41,179 bases of DNA from Tritrichomonas musculus (taxonomy: Eukaryota > Parabasalia > Tritrichomonadida > Tritrichomonadidae), in assembly GCA_039105265.1 (NCBI GenBank), contig JAPFFF010000132.1, positions 1 through 41,179 on the forward strand, written 5' to 3'. The notes below the pieces were generated by a model. That model searched no databases, was not told the origin of the DNA, and worked only from the letters and a program-made list of their open reading frames with translations. Below are positions 1-11,000 of the stretch, in pieces (positions within the stretch are counted from its first letter, which is position 1; each line of letters begins with the position of its first letter). A program made the position numbers and the translations under genes.

Positions 1-1376
1 TTCAAATTGCAGTTGTAGTTTAATCTAATGGTTCAAATTGCAGTTGTAGCTGAATCTGATGGTTCAATTGCAGTTGTAGTTTAATCTGATGGTTCAAATT
101 GCAGTTGTAGTTTAATCTGATGATTCAATTGCAGTTGTAGTTTAATCTGATGGTTCAAATTGCAGTTGCAGCTGAATCTAATGGTTCAATTGCAGTTGTA
201 GCTGAATCTGATGGTTCAAATTGTAGTTGTAGCTGAATCTAATGGTTCAATTGCAGTTGTAGCTGAATCTGATGGTTCAATTGCAGTTGTAGCTGAATCT
301 GATGGTTCAATTGCAGTTGTAGTTTAATCTGATGGTTCAAATTGCAGTTGTAGCTGAATCTAATGGTTCAACTGCAGTTGTAGTTTAATCTGATGGTTCA
401 ATTGCAGTTGTAGCTGAATCTGATGGTTCAAATTGCAGTTGTAGTTTAATCTAATGGTTCAATTGCAGTTGTAGTTTAATCTGATGGTTCAAATTGCAGT
501 TGCAGCTGAATCTAATGGTTCAAATTGCAGTTGTAGTTTAATCTGATGGTTCAATTGCAGTTGTAGCTGAATCTGATGGTTCAATTGCAGTTGCAGCTGA
601 ATCTAATGGTTCAAATTGCAGTTGTAGCTGAATCTGATGGTTCAAATTGTAGTTTTAGCTGAATCTAATGGTTCAATTGCAGTTGTAGCTGAATCTGATG
701 GTTCAATTGCAGTTGTAGTTTAATCTAATGGTTCAATTGCAGTTGTAGTTTAATCTGATGGTTCAAATTGCAGTTGCAGCTGAATCTAATGGTTCAAATT
801 GCAGTTGTAGTTTAATCTGATGGTTCAATTGCAGTTGTAGCTGAATCTGATGGTTCAATTGCAGTTGTAGTTTAATCTGATGGTTCAAATTGCAGTTGTA
901 GCTGAATCTGATGGTTCAAATTGCAGTTGTAGCTGAATCTAATGGTTCAATTGCAGTTGTAGTTTATTCTGATGGTTCAAATTGCAGTTGTAGTTTAATC
1001 TAATGGTTCAATTGCAGTTGTAGTTTAATCTGATGGTTCAATTGCAGTTGTAGTTTAATCTGATGGTTCAATTGCAGTTGTAGTTTAATCTGATGGTTCA
1101 AATTGCAGTTGTAGCTGAATCTGATGGTTCAAATTGCAGTTGTAGTTTAATCTGATGGTTCAATTGCAGTTGTAGTTTAATCTGATGGTTCAAATTGCAG
1201 TTGTAGCTGAATCTAATGGTTCAACTGCAGTTGTAGTTTAATCTGATGGTTCAATTGCAGTTGTAGCTGAATCTGATGGTTCAATTGCAGTTGTAGTTTA
1301 ATCTGATGGTTCAAATTGCAGTTGTAGCTGAATCTGATGGTTCAATTGCAGTTGTAGTTTAATCTGATGGTTCAAA

Positions 1377-3340
1377 TTGCAGTTGTAGTTTAATCTGATG
1401 ATTCAATTGCAGTTGTAGTTTAATCTGATGGTTCAAATTGCAGTTGCAGCTGAATCTGATGGTTCAATTGCAGTTGTAGTTTAATCTGATAGTTCAATTG
1501 CAGTTGTAGTTTAATCTGATGGTTCAATTGCAGTTGTAGTTTAATCTGATGGTTCAATTGCAGTTGTAGTTTAATCTGATGGTTCAAATTGCAGTTGTAG
1601 CTGAATCTGATGGTTCAAATTGCAGTTACAGCTGAATCTAATGGTTCAATCGCAGTTGTAGTTTAATCTGATGGTTCAAATTGCAGTTGTAGTTTAATCT
1701 GATGGTTCAATTGCAGTTGTAGTTTAATCTGATGGTTCAATTGCAGTTGTAGTTTAATCTGATGGTTCAATTGCAGTTGTAGTTTAATCTGATGGTTCAA
1801 ATTGCAGTTGTAGATTAATCTGATGGTTCAATTGAAGTTGCAGCTGAATCTAATGGTTCAATTGCAGTTGTAGTTTAATCTGATGGTTCAAATTGCAGTT
1901 GTAGTTTAATCTGATGGTTCAATTGCAGTTGTAGTTTAATCTAATGGTTCAATTGCAGTTGTAGTTTAATCTGATGGTTCAAATTGCAGTTGTAGCTGAA
2001 TCTAATGGTTCAAATTGCAGTTGTAGTTCAATCTGATTGTTCAAATTGCAGTTGTAGCTGAATCTGATGGTTCAATTGCAGTTGTAGTTTAATCTGATGG
2101 TTCAAATTGCAGTTGTAGATTAATCTGATGGTTCAATTGAAGTTGTAGCTGAATCTGATGGTTCAATTGAAGTTGCAGCTGAATCTGATGGTTCAATTGA
2201 AGTTGCAGCTGAATCTAATGGTTAAATTGCAGTTGTAGTTCAATCTGATTGTTCAAATTGCAGTTGTAGTTTAATCTAATGGTTCAAATTGCAGTTGCAG
2301 CTGAATCTGATGGTTCAATTGCAGTTGTAGTTTAATCTGATGGTTCAATTGCAGTTGTAGTTTAATCTGATGGTTCAAATTGCAGTTGTAGCTGAATCTA
2401 ATGGTTCAAATTGCAGTTGTAGATTAATCTGATGGTTCAATTGAAGTTGCAGCTGAATCTAATGGTTAAATTGCAGTTGTAGTTCAATCTGATTGTTCAA
2501 ATTGCAGTTGTAGCTGAATCTGATGGTTCAATTGCAGTTGTAGTTTAATCTGATGGTTCAATTGCAGTTGTAGATTAATCTGATGGTTCAAATTGCAGTT
2601 GTAGTTTAATCTGATGGTTCAATTGAAGTTGTAGCTGAATCTGATGGTTCAATTGAAGTTGCAGCTGAATCTAATGGTTAAATTGCAGTTGTAGTTTAAT
2701 CTGATGATTCAAATTGCAGTTGTAGCTGAATCTAATGGTTCAAATTGCAGTTGCAGCTGAATCTGATGGTTCAATTGAAGTTGCAGCTGAATCTAATGGT
2801 TAAATTGCAGTTGTAGTTCAATCTGATTGTTCAAATTGCAGTTGTAGCTGAATCTGATGGTTCAATTGCAGTTGTAGTTTAATCTGATGGTTCAAATTGC
2901 AGTTGTAGATTAATCTGATGGTTCAAATTGCAGTTGTAGATTAATCTGATGGTTCAATTGAAGTTGCAGCTGAATCTAATGGTTAAATTGCAGTTGTAGT
3001 TTAATCTGATGATTCAACTGCAGTTGTAGTTTAATCTAATGGTTCAAATTGCAGTTGCAGCTGAATCTGATGGTTCAATTGCAGTTGTAGTTTAATCTAA
3101 TGGTTCAATTGCAGTTGTAGTTTAATCTGATGGTTCAATTGCAGTTGTAGTTTAATCTGATGGTTCAATTGCAGTTGTAGCTGAATCTGATGGTTCAAAT
3201 TACAGTTACAGCTGAAACTAATGGTTCAAATTACAGTTGTAGTTTAATCTGATGATTCAACTGCAGTTGTAGTTTAATCTGATGGTTCAATTGCAGTTGT
3301 AGCTGAATCTGATGGTTCAAATTGCAGTTGTAGTTTAATC
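1377..3340 (+). repeat. Inner duplication, left copy (offset 2037, later 2342)
   Basis: The run beginning near GATGATTC (1397) recurs near 3434. GATAGTTC and the rare CpG context AATCGCAG (1651 and 3688) confirm an offset of 2037. From about 2140 onward the offset becomes 2342 (GATTCAACTG at 3011 and 5353; ATTACAGTTACA at 3199 and 5541), because the right copy gained 305 bases. The match ends near 3340/5682. The unit is about 67 monomers. Confidence 0.88.
2126..2262 (+). repeat. E-type run followed by GGTTAAATTG and F-type monomer (example of a composite module)
   Basis: Three successive monomers with TTGAAGTTG lead into CTAATGGTTAAATTG and then TAGTTCAATCTGATTG. The order E-type, GGTTAAATTG, then F-type or GATGATTC recurs throughout 2.1-5.4, 10.2-13.5, 14.4-16.5, 21.1-23.2 and 27.1-34.7 kb. 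The variants are inherited as a block rather than arising one by one. Confidence 0.8.
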
Positions 3341-3413
3341 TAATGGTTCAAATTACAGTTGTAGTTTAATCTAATGGTTCAAATTGCAGTTGTAGCTGAA
3401 TCTGATGGTTCAA

Positions 3414-5682
3414 TTGCAGTTGTAGTTTAATCTGATGATTCAATTGCAGTTGTAGTTTAATCTGATGGTTCAAATTGCAGTTGCAGCTGAATCTGATGGT
3501 TCAATTGCAGTTGTAGTTTAATCTGATAGTTCAATTGCAGTTGTAGTTTAATCTGATGGTTCAATTGCAGTTGTAGTTTAATCTGATGGTTCAATTGCAG
3601 TTGTAGTTTAATCTGATGGTTCAAATTGCAGTTGTAGCTGAATCTGATGGTTCAAATTGCAGTTACAGCTGAATCTAATGGTTCAATCGCAGTTGTAGTT
3701 TAATCTGATGGTTCAAATTGCAGTTGTAGTTTAATCTGATGGTTCAATTGCAGTTGTAGTTTAATCTGATGGTTCAATTGCAGTTGTAGTTTAATCTGAT
3801 GGTTCAATTGCAGTTGTAGTTTAATCTGATGGTTCAAATTGCAGTTGTAGATTAATCTGATGGTTCAATTGAAGTTGCAGCTGAATCTAATGGTTCAATT
3901 GCAGTTGTAGTTTAATCTGATGGTTCAAATTGCAGTTGTAGTTTAATCTGATGGTTCAATTGCAGTTGTAGTTTAATCTAATGGTTCAATTGCAGTTGTA
4001 GTTTAATCTGATGGTTCAAATTGCAGTTGTAGCTGAATCTAATGGTTCAAATTGCAGTTGTAGTTCAATCTGATTGTTCAAATTGCAGTTGTAGCTGAAT
4101 CTGATGGTTCAATTGCAGTTGTAGTTTAATCTGATGGTTCAAATTGCAGTTGTAGATTAATCTGATGGTTCAATTGAAGTTGCAGCTGAATCTAATGGTT
4201 CAATTGCAGTTGTAGTTTAATCTGATGGTTCAAATTGCAGTTGTAGTTTAATCTGATGGTTCAATTGCAGTTGTAGTTTAATCTAATGGTTCAATTGCAG
4301 TTGTAGTTTAATCTGATGGTTCAAATTGCAGTTGTAGCTGAATCTAATGGTTCAAATTGCAGTTGTAGTTCAATCTGATTGTTCAAATTGCAGTTGTAGC
4401 TGAATCTGATGGTTCAATTGCAGTTGTAGTTTAATCTGATGGTTCAAATTGCAGTTGTAGATTAATCTGATGGTTCAATTGAAGTTGTAGCTGAATCTGA
4501 TGGTTCAATTGAAGTTGCAGCTGAATCTGATGGTTCAATTGAAGTTGCAGCTGAATCTAATGGTTAAATTGCAGTTGTAGTTCAATCTGATTGTTCAAAT
4601 TGCAGTTGTAGTTTAATCTAATGGTTCAAATTGCAGTTGCAGCTGAATCTGATGGTTCAATTGCAGTTGTAGTTTAATCTGATGGTTCAATTGCAGTTGT
4701 AGTTTAATCTGATGGTTCAAATTGCAGTTGTAGCTGAATCTAATGGTTCAAATTGCAGTTGTAGATTAATCTGATGGTTCAATTGAAGTTGCAGCTGAAT
4801 CTAATGGTTAAATTGCAGTTGTAGTTCAATCTGATTGTTCAAATTGCAGTTGTAGCTGAATCTGATGGTTCAATTGCAGTTGTAGTTTAATCTGATGGTT
4901 CAATTGCAGTTGTAGATTAATCTGATGGTTCAAATTGCAGTTGTAGTTTAATCTGATGGTTCAATTGAAGTTGTAGCTGAATCTGATGGTTCAATTGAAG
5001 TTGCAGCTGAATCTAATGGTTAAATTGCAGTTGTAGTTTAATCTGATGATTCAAATTGCAGTTGTAGCTGAATCTAATGGTTCAAATTGCAGTTGCAGCT
5101 GAATCTGATGGTTCAATTGAAGTTGCAGCTGAATCTAATGGTTAAATTGCAGTTGTAGTTCAATCTGATTGTTCAAATTGCAGTTGTAGCTGAATCTGAT
5201 GGTTCAATTGCAGTTGTAGTTTAATCTGATGGTTCAAATTGCAGTTGTAGATTAATCTGATGGTTCAAATTGCAGTTGTAGATTAATCTGATGGTTCAAT
5301 TGAAGTTGCAGCTGAATCTAATGGTTAAATTGCAGTTGTAGTTTAATCTGATGATTCAACTGCAGTTGTAGTTTAATCTAATGGTTCAAATTGCAGTTGC
5401 AGCTGAATCTGATGGTTCAATTGCAGTTGTAGTTTAATCTAATGGTTCAATTGCAGTTGTAGTTTAATCTGATGGTTCAATTGCAGTTGTAGTTTAATCT
5501 GATGGTTCAATTGCAGTTGTAGCTGAATCTGATGGTTCAAATTACAGTTACAGCTGAAACTAATGGTTCAAATTACAGTTGTAGTTTAATCTGATGATTC
5601 AACTGCAGTTGTAGTTTAATCTGATGGTTCAATTGCAGTTGTAGCTGAATCTGATGGTTCAAATTGCAGTTGTAGTTTAATC
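3414..5682 (+). repeat. Inner duplication, right copy, enlarged by 305 bp
   Basis: This is the right-hand partner of about 1377-3340. It is longer than the left copy because a 10-monomer, 305-base segment inside it was duplicated in tandem. The same enlarged form is seen in macro-block copy 2 (about 11504-13772). Confidence 0.88.
3848..4457 (+). repeat. 305-bp tandem duplication (two units)
   Basis: The A-type core TAGATTAAT stands at 3848, 4153 and 4458, each 305 bases apart, with identical intervening classes (E-type, T-types, F-type, C-type). Units are 3848-4152 and 4153-4457; homology extends a little to each side, about 3793-4486. 305 is ten monomers, five of 30 and five of 31 bases. 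It is carried unchanged to 11938-12547 in macro-block copy 2. Confidence 0.9.
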
Positions 5683-5894
5683 TGATGGTTCAATTGCAGT
5701 TGTAGTTTAATCTAATGGTTCAAATTGCAGTTGTAGTTTAATCTGATGGTTCAATTGCAGTTGTAGTTTAATCTATTGATTAAATTGCAGTTGTAGTTTA
5801 ATCTGATGGTTCAATTGCAGTTGTAGTTTAATCTATTGATTAAATTGCAGTTGTAGTTTAATCTAATGGTTCAAATTGCAGTTGTAGTTTAATC
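5541..5894 (+). repeat. Landmark module: gaaact monomers and TATTGAT pair (first full instance)
   Basis: A cluster of otherwise rare changes: ATTACAGTTACA with CAGCTGAAACT at 5541, a GATGATTCAACTGCAG monomer, then two TATTGATTAAATTG monomers 60 bases apart (5774, 5834). The TATTGAT pair starts again at 13864, 16873, 20518, 23527, 28783, 29966, 31544, 32605, 33788 and 35123, always as a pair. It travels as a unit through all higher-order copies. Confidence 0.85.
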
Positions 5895-6159
5895 TGATGG
5901 TTCAATTGCAGTTGTAGTTTAATCTGATGGTTCAATTGCAGTTGTAGCTGAATCTGATGGTTCAATTGAAGTTGCAGCTGAATCTAATGGTTCAATCGCA
6001 GTTGTAGTTTAATCTGATGGTTCAATTGCAGTTGTAGTTTAATCTGATGGTTCAAATTGCAGTTGTAGTTTAATCTGATGGTTCAATTGCAGTTGTAGTT
6101 TAATCTAATGGTTCAATTGCAGTTGTAGTTTAATCTGATGGTTCAAATTGCAGTTGTAG

Positions 6160-7257
6160 CTGAATCTAATGGTTCAATTGCAGTTGTAGTTTATTCAGAT
6201 GGTTCAAATTGCAGTTGTAGCTGAATCTGATGGTTCAAATTGAGGTTGTAGCTGAATCTGATGGTTCAAATTGCAGTTGTAGCTGAATCTGATGGTTCAA
6301 TTGCAGTTGTAGTTTAATCTGATGGTTCAAATTGCAGTTGTAGTTTAATCTGATGGTTCAATTGCAGTTGTAGTTTAATCTGATGGTTCAATTGCAGTTG
6401 TAGTTTAATCTGATGGTTCAATTGCAGTTGTAGTTTAATCTGATGGTTCAAATTGCAGTTGTAGCTGAATCTAATGGTTCAAATTGCAGTTGTAGTTTAA
6501 TCTGATGGTTCAATTGCAGTTGTATTTTAATCTGATGGTTCAAATTGCAGTTGTAGTTTAATCTGATGGTTCAATTGCAGTTGTAGTTTAATCTGATGGT
6601 TCAAATTGCAGTTGTAGCTGAATCTGATGGTTCAATTGCAGTTGTAGTTTAATCTGATGGTTCAATTGCAGTTGTAGTTTAATCTGATGGTTCAAATTGC
6701 AGTTGTAGCTGAATCTAATGGTTCAATTGCAGTTGTAGTTTATTCAGATGGTTCAAATTGCAGTTGTAGCTGAATCTGATGGTTCAAATTGAGGTTGTAG
6801 CTGAATCTGATGGTTCAAATTGCAGTTGTAGCTGAATCTGATGGTTCAATTGCAGTTGTAGTTTAATCTGATGGTTCAAATTGCAGTTGTAGTTTAATCT
6901 GATGGTTCAATTGCAGTTGTAGTTTAATCTGATGGTTCAATTGCAGTTGTAGTTTAATCTGATGGTTCAATTGCAGTTGTAGTTTAATCTGATGGTTCAA
7001 ATTGCAGTTGTAGCTGAATCTAATGGTTCAAATTGCAGTTGTAGTTTAATCTGATGGTTCAATTGCAGTTGTATTTTAATCTGATGGTTCAAATTGCAGT
7101 TGTAGTTTAATCTGATGGTTCAATTGCAGTTGTAGTTTAATCTGATGGTTCAAATTGCAGTTGTAGCTGAATCTGATGGTTCAATTGCAGTTGTAGTTTA
7201 ATCTGATGGTTCAATTGCAGTTGTAGTTTAATCTGATGGTTCAAATTGCAGTTGTAG
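6160..7257 (+). repeat. 549-bp tandem duplication (two units)
   Basis: Rare variants repeat exactly 549 bases apart: TTATTCAGAT at 6191 and 6740, TGAGGTTG at 6241 and 6790, TGTATTTTAA at 6521 and 7070. The match runs from about 6112 to 6708 on the left and ends at 7257, where TAGTTT replaces TAGCTG. 549 equals 18 monomers (nine of each length). GAGGTTG is private to these two units; the related region at 36.6-38 kb has the normal GCAGTTG. Confidence 0.9.
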
Positions 7258-8090
7258 TTTAATCTGATGGTTCAATTGCAGTTGTAGTTTAATCTGATGG
7301 TTCAATTGCAGTTGTAGTTTAATCTGATGGTTCAATTGCAGTTGTAGTTTAATCTGATGGTTCAATTGCAGTTGTAGTTTAATCTGATGGTTCAAATTGC
7401 AGTTGTAGTTTAATCTGATGGTTCAATTGCAGTTGTAGTTTAATCTGATGGTTCAATTGCAGTTGTAGTTTAATCTGATGGTTCAATTGCAGTTGTAGTT
7501 TAATCTGATGGTTCAAATTGCAGTTGTAGCTGAATCTAATGGTTCAACTGCAGTTGTAGTTTAATCTGATGGTTCAAATTGCAGTTGTAGCTGAATCTGA
7601 TGGTTCAATTGCAGTTGTAGTTTAATCTGATGGTTCAAATTGCAGTTGTAGCTGAATCTAATGGTTCAACTGCAGTTGTAGTTTAATCTGATGGTTCAAT
7701 TGCAGTTGTAGCTGAATCTGATGGTTCAAATTGCAGTTGTAGTTTAATCTAATGGTTCAAATTGCAGTTGTAGCTGAATCTGATGGTTCAATTGCAGTTG
7801 TAGTTTAATCTGATGGTTCAAATTGCAGTTGTAGTTTAATCTGATGATTCAATTGCAGTTGTAGTTTAATCTGATGGTTCAAATTGCAGTTGCAGCTGAA
7901 TCTAATGGTTCAATTGCAGTTGTAGCTGAATCTGATGGTTCAATTGCAGTTGTAGCTGAATCTGATGGTTCAAATTGCAGTTGTAGTTTAATCTGATGGT
8001 TCAATTGCAGTTGTAGTTTAATCTGATGGTTCAAATTGCAGTTGTAGTTTAATCTGATGATTCAATTGCAGTTGTAGTTTAATCTAATGG
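6178..8090 (+). repeat. Segment unique to the spacer between the two macro-blocks
   Basis: This 1913-base stretch separates macro-block copies 1 and 2 and is not repeated after copy 2. It holds the 549-base duplication, a run of homogeneous T-type 30-mers (about 7258-7510) and CAACTGCAG variants near 7547 and 7667. Its closest relative is about 37671-38843, collinear from 6740 to 7973 with a 60-base and a 1-base length difference. Confidence 0.82.
7258..7525 (+). repeat. Homogeneous run of T-type monomers
   Basis: Nine or so consecutive monomers are all of T-type with CTGATGG ends, differing only by the 30/31 length switch. This is among the least varied stretches of the window and looks like very local slippage. 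The collinear copy at about 38129-38396 has the same run. Confidence 0.75.
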
Positions 8091-11000
8091 TTCAAATTGC
8101 AGTTGTAGTTTAATCTAATGGTTCAAATTGCAGTTGTAGCTGAATCTGATGGTTCAATTGCAGTTGTAGTTTAATCTGATGGTTCAAATTGCAGTTGTAG
8201 TTTAATCTGATGATTCAATTGCAGTTGTAGTTTAATCTGATGGTTCAAATTGCAGTTGCAGCTGAATCTAATGGTTCAATTGCAGTTGTAGCTGAATCTG
8301 ATGGTTCAAATTGTAGTTGTAGCTGAATCTAATGGTTCAATTGCAGTTGTAGCTGAATCTGATGGTTCAATTGCAGTTGTAGCTGAATCTGATGGTTCAA
8401 TTGCAGTTGTAGTTTAATCTGATGGTTCAAATTGCAGTTGTAGCTGAATCTAATGGTTCAACTGCAGTTGTAGTTTAATCTGATGGTTCAATTGCAGTTG
8501 TAGCTGAATCTGATGGTTCAAATTGCAGTTGTAGTTTAATCTAATGGTTCAATTGCAGTTGTAGTTTAATCTGATGGTTCAAATTGCAGTTGCAGCTGAA
8601 TCTAATGGTTCAAATTGCAGTTGTAGTTTAATCTGATGGTTCAATTGCAGTTGTAGCTGAATCTGATGGTTCAATTGCAGTTGCAGCTGAATCTAATGGT
8701 TCAAATTGCAGTTGTAGCTGAATCTGATGGTTCAAATTGTAGTTTTAGCTGAATCTAATGGTTCAATTGCAGTTGTAGCTGAATCTGATGGTTCAATTGC
8801 AGTTGTAGTTTAATCTAATGGTTCAATTGCAGTTGTAGTTTAATCTGATGGTTCAAATTGCAGTTGCAGCTGAATCTAATGGTTCAAATTGCAGTTGTAG
8901 TTTAATCTGATGGTTCAATTGCAGTTGTAGCTGAATCTGATGGTTCAATTGCAGTTGTAGTTTAATCTGATGGTTCAAATTGCAGTTGTAGCTGAATCTG
9001 ATGGTTCAAATTGCAGTTGTAGCTGAATCTAATGGTTCAATTGCAGTTGTAGTTTATTCTGATGGTTCAAATTGCAGTTGTAGTTTAATCTAATGGTTCA
9101 ATTGCAGTTGTAGTTTAATCTGATGGTTCAATTGCAGTTGTAGTTTAATCTGATGGTTCAATTGCAGTTGTAGTTTAATCTGATGGTTCAAATTGCAGTT
9201 GTAGCTGAATCTGATGGTTCAAATTGCAGTTGTAGTTTAATCTGATGGTTCAATTGCAGTTGTAGTTTAATCTGATGGTTCAAATTGCAGTTGTAGCTGA
9301 ATCTAATGGTTCAACTGCAGTTGTAGTTTAATCTGATGGTTCAATTGCAGTTGTAGCTGAATCTGATGGTTCAATTGCAGTTGTAGTTTAATCTGATGGT
9401 TCAAATTGCAGTTGTAGCTGAATCTGATGGTTCAATTGCAGTTGTAGTTTAATCTGATGGTTCAAATTGCAGTTGTAGTTTAATCTGATGATTCAATTGC
9501 AGTTGTAGTTTAATCTGATGGTTCAAATTGCAGTTGCAGCTGAATCTGATGGTTCAATTGCAGTTGTAGTTTAATCTGATAGTTCAATTGCAGTTGTAGT
9601 TTAATCTGATGGTTCAATTGCAGTTGTAGTTTAATCTGATGGTTCAATTGCAGTTGTAGTTTAATCTGATGGTTCAAATTGCAGTTGTAGCTGAATCTGA
9701 TGGTTCAAATTGCAGTTACAGCTGAATCTAATGGTTCAATCGCAGTTGTAGTTTAATCTGATGGTTCAAATTGCAGTTGTAGTTTAATCTGATGGTTCAA
9801 TTGCAGTTGTAGTTTAATCTGATGGTTCAATTGCAGTTGTAGTTTAATCTGATGGTTCAATTGCAGTTGTAGTTTAATCTGATGGTTCAAATTGCAGTTG
9901 TAGATTAATCTGATGGTTCAATTGAAGTTGCAGCTGAATCTAATGGTTCAATTGCAGTTGTAGTTTAATCTGATGGTTCAAATTGCAGTTGTAGTTTAAT
10001 CTGATGGTTCAATTGCAGTTGTAGTTTAATCTAATGGTTCAATTGCAGTTGTAGTTTAATCTGATGGTTCAAATTGCAGTTGTAGCTGAATCTAATGGTT
10101 CAAATTGCAGTTGTAGTTCAATCTGATTGTTCAAATTGCAGTTGTAGCTGAATCTGATGGTTCAATTGCAGTTGTAGTTTAATCTGATGGTTCAAATTGC
10201 AGTTGTAGATTAATCTGATGGTTCAATTGAAGTTGTAGCTGAATCTGATGGTTCAATTGAAGTTGCAGCTGAATCTGATGGTTCAATTGAAGTTGCAGCT
10301 GAATCTAATGGTTAAATTGCAGTTGTAGTTCAATCTGATTGTTCAAATTGCAGTTGTAGTTTAATCTAATGGTTCAAATTGCAGTTGCAGCTGAATCTGA
10401 TGGTTCAATTGCAGTTGTAGTTTAATCTGATGGTTCAATTGCAGTTGTAGTTTAATCTGATGGTTCAAATTGCAGTTGTAGCTGAATCTAATGGTTCAAA
10501 TTGCAGTTGTAGATTAATCTGATGGTTCAATTGAAGTTGCAGCTGAATCTAATGGTTAAATTGCAGTTGTAGTTCAATCTGATTGTTCAAATTGCAGTTG
10601 TAGCTGAATCTGATGGTTCAATTGCAGTTGTAGTTTAATCTGATGGTTCAATTGCAGTTGTAGATTAATCTGATGGTTCAAATTGCAGTTGTAGTTTAAT
10701 CTGATGGTTCAATTGAAGTTGTAGCTGAATCTGATGGTTCAATTGAAGTTGCAGCTGAATCTAATGGTTAAATTGCAGTTGTAGTTTAATCTGATGATTC
10801 AAATTGCAGTTGTAGCTGAATCTAATGGTTCAAATTGCAGTTGCAGCTGAATCTGATGGTTCAATTGAAGTTGCAGCTGAATCTAATGGTTAAATTGCAG
10901 TTGTAGTTCAATCTGATTGTTCAAATTGCAGTTGTAGCTGAATCTGATGGTTCAATTGCAGTTGTAGTTTAATCTGATGGTTCAAATTGCAGTTGTAGAT

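Larger units (their letters stand above)
1..6177 (+). repeat. Macro-block copy 1 (offset 8090 to copy 2)
   Basis: This segment recurs at 8091-14267 with a constant offset of 8090. Landmarks confirm register: TGTAGTTTTAG at 648 and 8738, TTATTCT at 964 and 9054, GATAGTTC at about 1488 and 9578, the ATTACAGTTACA module at 3199/11289 and 5541/13631, and paired TATTGAT at 5774/13864. I saw no mismatch at any point checked, but did not align every base. The match ends where copy 1 has CAATTG and copy 2 has CAAATTG (6178 versus 14268). The left end of the copy may lie outside the window. Confidence 0.93.

Noticed and set aside
369-380. CAACTGCAGTTG palindrome as a functional operator or cruciform
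   Set aside because: It is only 12 bases with no loop and arises by one substitution from the ordinary CAATTGCAGTTG; reported only as a motif observation.
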